22,357 nt of DNA from Acidobacteriota bacterium (GTDB lineage Bacteria > Acidobacteriota > Thermoanaerobaculia > Gp7-AA8). Shown here piece after piece: positions 21,104 through 22,357 of this stretch (the stretch's first letter is position 1; the number at the start of each line of letters is the position of its first letter). The notes beneath the pieces were generated by a model. That model ran no database searches, was not told the origin of the DNA, and worked only from the letters and a program-made list of their open reading frames with translations. The position numbers were made by a program, and so were the translations under genes. The stretch spans positions 1-22,357 of the forward strand of contig QHVY01000218.1 of assembly GCA_003223695.1 (NCBI GenBank), written 5' to 3'.

Positions 21104-22357
21104 GCGGGCGATCCTCTCCGTCTCCGACAAGAGCGGAATCATCGAGCTGGCGAAGGCGCTGCGCGCGAAAAACGTGGAGATCCTCTCGACCGGCGGCACG
21201 GCGAACCATCTCGCCGAAGCCGGCATCGATGTGACGCCGGTCGCATCCTGGTCGGGCGCGCCCGAAATTCTCGGCGGCCGCGTAAAAACGCTGACGCCGC
21301 GCGTCTTCGGCGCAATTCTCCACGACAGAGACAATCACGATCACCTCGGCGACATCGGCCGGCTGGGCATCCCACCGATCGATCTGGTTGTAGTGAACCT
21401 CTATCCGTTCGAACAGACGATCGCGCGTGAAGGCGTCACCATTGCCGAAGCGATCGAGCAGATCGACATTGGCGGACCATCGATGCTCCGTGCCGCCGCG
21501 AAAAATTATCGCTACGTCCTGCCGCTGTCCGATCCCTCGTTCTACGCCGAATTCCTACGGGAGTTCGAGAGCGGAGAAATCTCTGAAGACTTCCGCCGCC
21601 GCTGCGCGGTGGCGGTGTTCGAGAAAACCTCCTCCTACGACGCCGCGATCGCCCGATTCCTTGGCCCACGCGACGTCCTTCATCTCGAGCTGCGCAAATT
21701 TCAGGATCTTCGCTACGGTGAGAATCCGCAGCAATCGGCGGCCTTCTACGCGCTGAGCAAACCGTTCGAGCAGCTGGCGAACGCGTTTCGCGAGCCGGCG
21801 GCTGCAGTGATCAAGCACACGAATCCCTGCGGCGTCGCGCGGCGCGAGAGCGTCTCGGCAGCACTTCGCGCCGCAATCGACGCGGACCCTGTATCCGCGT
21901 TCGGCGGCATCGTATCCACGAATCGCGAATTCGACGACGCGAGCGCACGCGCAGTCGAGGCTCTATTTCTCGAAGTCATCGTTGCCCCTTCTTTCAACGC
22001 GTCTGCTCTGGAAGCGCTGAAGCGCAAAAAGAGTCTTCGAATCGTCGTCGCAAAACCGTGGAGCAACTTCGAAGAATATCGAAGCGCCGCGGGTGGACTT
22101 CTCGCGCAGAGCGTGGATCGCATCGGCGGGCGCGGCTCCTGGAACATCGTCACCAGGCGACAGCCGGACGCTGAGGAGCTCGACGGACTGGAGTTCGCGT
22201 GGATCGTCTGCGCGCACGTGAAGTCGAACGCCATCGTGCTGACTGCCGCATCACATTCGATCGGCATCGGCGCCGGTCAGATGAGCCGCGTCGACGCGGC
22301 GAAGGTGGCGATCATGAAAGCGACGGCGCCGACTGCGCGCTCATTCGCAGCGTCCGA
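21093..22357 (+). CDS. purH: Bifunctional AICAR formyltransferase / IMP cyclohydrolase, 3' end outside window
   Basis: This frame is open from the ATG at 21093 to the end of the window (421 codons, about 80-100 short of full length). The N-terminal MGS-like cyclohydrolase domain begins RAILSVSDKSGIIELAKAL and has LSTGGTANHL and GGRVKTLTPRVFGAIL; the formyltransferase part shows DLRYGENPQQSAAFY, the catalytic VIKHTNPCGVA, DPVSAFGGIV and HVKSNAIVL. It catalyses the last two steps of purine nucleotide synthesis in the cytoplasm, transferring formyl from 10-formyl-THF to AICAR and closing the ring to IMP. The start codon lies within the last codons of the secreted phospholipase-like gene. No other purine genes are visible. 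Confidence 0.96.
   Translation, partial: MRIERAILSVSDKSGIIELAKALRAKNVEILSTGGTANHLAEAGIDVTPVASWSGAPEILGGRVKTLTPRVFGAILHDRDNHDHLGDIGRLGIPPIDLVVVNLYPFEQTIAREGVTIAEAIEQIDIGGPSMLRAAAKNYRYVLPLSDPSFYAEFLREFESGEISEDFRRRCAVAVFEKTSSYDAAIARFLGPRDVLHLELRKFQDLRYGENPQQSAAFYALSKPFEQLANAFREPAAAVIKHTNPCGVARRESVSAALRAAIDADPVSAFGGIVSTNREFDDASARAVEALFLEVIVAPSFNASALEALKRKKSLRIVVAKPWSNFEEYRSAAGGLLAQSVDRIGGRGSWNIVTRRQPDAEELDGLEFAWIVCAHVKSNAIVLTAASHSIGIGAGQMSRVDAAKVAIMKATAPTARSFAAS

Overview
The window looks like chromosomal DNA of a GC-rich, Gram-negative soil or sediment bacterium. Outer-membrane logic is visible: a lipoprotein-type periplasmic binding protein, an Omp85-type barrel and TonB-family proteins. The BamA-like barrel, the small 'FPI.S.SDD' membrane proteins and the dense load of short palindromic repeats fit Acidobacteriota or a relative best, but this is a guess from gene style, not a placement. 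No rRNA, tRNA, CRISPR array, transposase or phage gene was seen.

Layout. 1-1464 (+) is the end of a peptide-type ABC transporter binding lipoprotein. From 14441 down to 1560 nearly everything is on the minus strand: a membrane glycosyltransferase-like protein, a small P-loop kinase, a LigD DNA ligase/polymerase fused to a short-chain dehydrogenase, a DUF4442 hotdog protein, an HExxH protein, a GAF-GGDEF cyclase, glutamine synthetases II and I, two paralogous small membrane proteins, and a secreted alpha/beta hydrolase fused to a POTRA plus Omp85 barrel. One small hypothetical gene (12649-12879) is on the plus strand. 14450-15902 (+) holds two tandem TonB-like genes, the second frameshifted. 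Then come an aldo/keto reductase (-), a carboxylate-amine-ligase-like protein (+), a PepQ-like prolidase (+), a uracil-DNA glycosylase (-), a secreted S1/P1-nuclease-fold protein (+) and the start of purH (+, cut by the window end).

The most unusual content is not a gene. At least fourteen inverted-repeat elements are scattered through 22 kb. Six of them (1485, 4096, 10993, 12007, 12550/16707 and 18288, with 12550 and 16707 counted separately making seven) have different sequences but one architecture: two inverted arms, each made of about 2 to 6 degenerate tandem 7-nt units. A further one (19717) uses 9-nt units. Others are perfect GC-rich palindromes, including a loopless 52-bp palindrome inside a gene. 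They sit at gene ends with striking precision: several supply or touch stop codons, one abuts a start codon, one has apparently erased the pepQ start codon, and three lie in frame inside proteins at linkers or loops.

Two protein fusions also stand out: hydrolase-POTRA-barrel (architecture like the type Vd protein PlpD, but with a different lipase-like passenger), and LigD-SDR, in which the SDR has lost its glycine-rich nucleotide-binding loop. Either could be a true innovation or a deletion product; reads across the junctions would decide.
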